DNA of 64,000 nt from JAWXBK01 sp034439975. GTDB taxonomy: Bacteria > Pseudomonadota > Alphaproteobacteria > Dongiales > Dongiaceae. Below the pieces are notes generated by a model, which made no database searches, was not told where the DNA came from, and was given only the letters and a program-made list of their open reading frames with translations. Made by a program: the position numbers and the translations under genes. The DNA is taken from NCBI GenBank assembly GCA_034439975.1, contig JAWXBK010000110.1, positions 1 through 64,000 of the forward strand, read 5' to 3'. Below are positions 63,329-64,000 of the stretch, in pieces (the stretch's first letter is position 1; each line of letters opens with the position of its first letter).

Positions 63329-64000
63329 TCAGCCGTTGGTGGTTAGATGCGGTGCGATCGCTGCCACGGTGAGCGGCAGCGGCTGCGACTGGACGATCAG
63401 GACTCGCGCCGCGCGGTCCCAGCCCTTCGGAAACAGGATCGTTCGATCGCCGGTGAACAAAGGCGGCGGCCGGTCCATTGGATCGTCGCTGCCGCGGAAT
63501 GCCAGTTGATCGAGATGCGCATCGTCGAAGCCGACGGCGCAGCCGAGCGACGCGAACAGCCGGACCGTCGCGCGGTGAATCCGCTTCGCCTTGCCGATGG
63601 CCGTACCATCGACTGCACCCGCTTCGAGATCGAGCGTTTCGAGGCGACTTTCGTATCCCAGGCCCGCGTGAACGATCGAAGCCGGCTGCTGGAGCGCGAT
63701 CCCACCGTCGACAACAGTTCGCGCGGGGTGTGCCGCACCGTCGGCCAGCACTTGCACCGTCTCGCCCTCAAGATGCGCGAAGCCGGACAATGTCGTCACC
63801 ATGCGCGCCCAGCCGGCGGTCGACTGTTGTTGCAACGCGGGCGGCACATCGTCGACCAGTCGGACCGATACATTGTCGGCCGCGTTATAGGCGGTGATTT
63901 CAACCGCGACTGGCGGCCAGGCGATCCCGGGCCCGCCAAGCCGGAAACATTTCCCGGCATCGTCCGGCAGGAACGGCGAATGGCCGTCCGCGACCAGCGT
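63329..64000 (-). CDS. Phage tail tubular B-like/stabilization protein, C-terminal part (5' end outside window)
   Basis: A 224-codon open frame reaching the right edge. It contains SGFAHLEGETVQVLADGA, PASIVHAGLGYES, GTAIGKAKRIHRATVRLF and PPPLFTGDRTILFPKGWDR, a set of blocks seen at the C-terminus of podovirus tail tubular B/stabilization proteins. These form the tail tube between portal and fibre. The frame has no stop before position 64000. Confidence 0.7.
   Translation of the reverse strand, partial: TLVADGHSPFLPDDAGKCFRLGGPGIAWPPVAVEITAYNAADNVSVRLVDDVPPALQQQSTAGWARMVTTLSGFAHLEGETVQVLADGAAHPARTVVDGGIALQQPASIVHAGLGYESRLETLDLEAGAVDGTAIGKAKRIHRATVRLFASLGCAVGFDDAHLDQLAFRGSDDPMDRPPPLFTGDRTILFPKGWDRAARVLIVQSQPLPLTVAAIAPHLTTNG

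Noticed and set aside
1..64000. CRISPR arrays, insertion sequences, rRNA and integrases
   Set aside because: Searched by eye for regularly spaced repeats, transposase or recombinase motifs and rRNA sequences; none found in this window.

Overview
The window is GC-rich, densely packed DNA from an alphaproteobacterial chromosome. The lineage call rests on gene content and order seen in that class: the F1-ATPase zeta-type inhibitor (DUF1476) beside purB, the run purC-purS-purQ-purL-bolA-monothiol glutaredoxin, and the block murA-DUF2948-hisG-hisD-UPF0262-phosphatase-infA-maf-RNase E/G-yacG. Promoters also look alphaproteobacterial (CTTGAC-like -35, CTATAT-like -10). I cannot name the genus.

Region 1 (1-6.5 kb): the end of an amidase gene, a class V aminotransferase, two adjacent paralogous b-type cytochromes (cytochrome b561 family) transcribed after a flavin/Fe-S old-yellow-enzyme-type dehydrogenase, then purB. 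Region 2 (6.5-12.5 kb): zeta-type ATPase inhibitor, an NRDE-family protein and a purine biosynthesis operon continuing into bolA and a CGFS glutaredoxin. Region 3 (12.5-32.8 kb): a glycosyltransferase, an FkbM methyltransferase, rpsD, then nadE-gltX-cysS-cimA-trmJ on the minus strand, an M20 deacylase, class II DAHP synthase with a nicotinate phosphoribosyltransferase, an operon of medium-chain reductase, ABC exporter and glutathione reductase, and gabD with its own promoter and terminator.

Region 4 (32.8-36.2 kb) is a visibly AT-richer insertion between gabD and glmS. It carries a complete type II restriction-modification module: a Dcm-type cytosine-5 methyltransferase with an N-terminal helix-turn-helix, a Vsr mismatch endonuclease overlapping its 3' end, and a two-domain MvaI/BcnI-family endonuclease. 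It is the clearest horizontally acquired defence system here.

Region 5 (36.2-59.9 kb): glmU-glmS, a TPR protein, a DUF3108 exported protein, tRNA-Val(CAC), a secreted nuclease-like protein, a tightly overlapping run cysQ-tsaC-FAD oxidase-acyl-CoA dehydrogenase-phosphonate monoester hydrolase/sulfatase, a hydantoinase A-like protein, tRNA-Phe(GAA), and the murA-his-infA-maf-yacG block.

Region 6 (60.0-64.0 kb) is the late end of a prophage on the minus strand, read from the right edge inward: a tail tubular B-like protein (cut by the window edge), an internal virion-like protein, a T7-type tail fibre, a small membrane protein, an M15 endolysin, a 55-residue holin candidate and an overlapping spanin-like gene pair. 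No integrase, terminase or capsid gene lies inside the window, so the remainder should be beyond position 64000.
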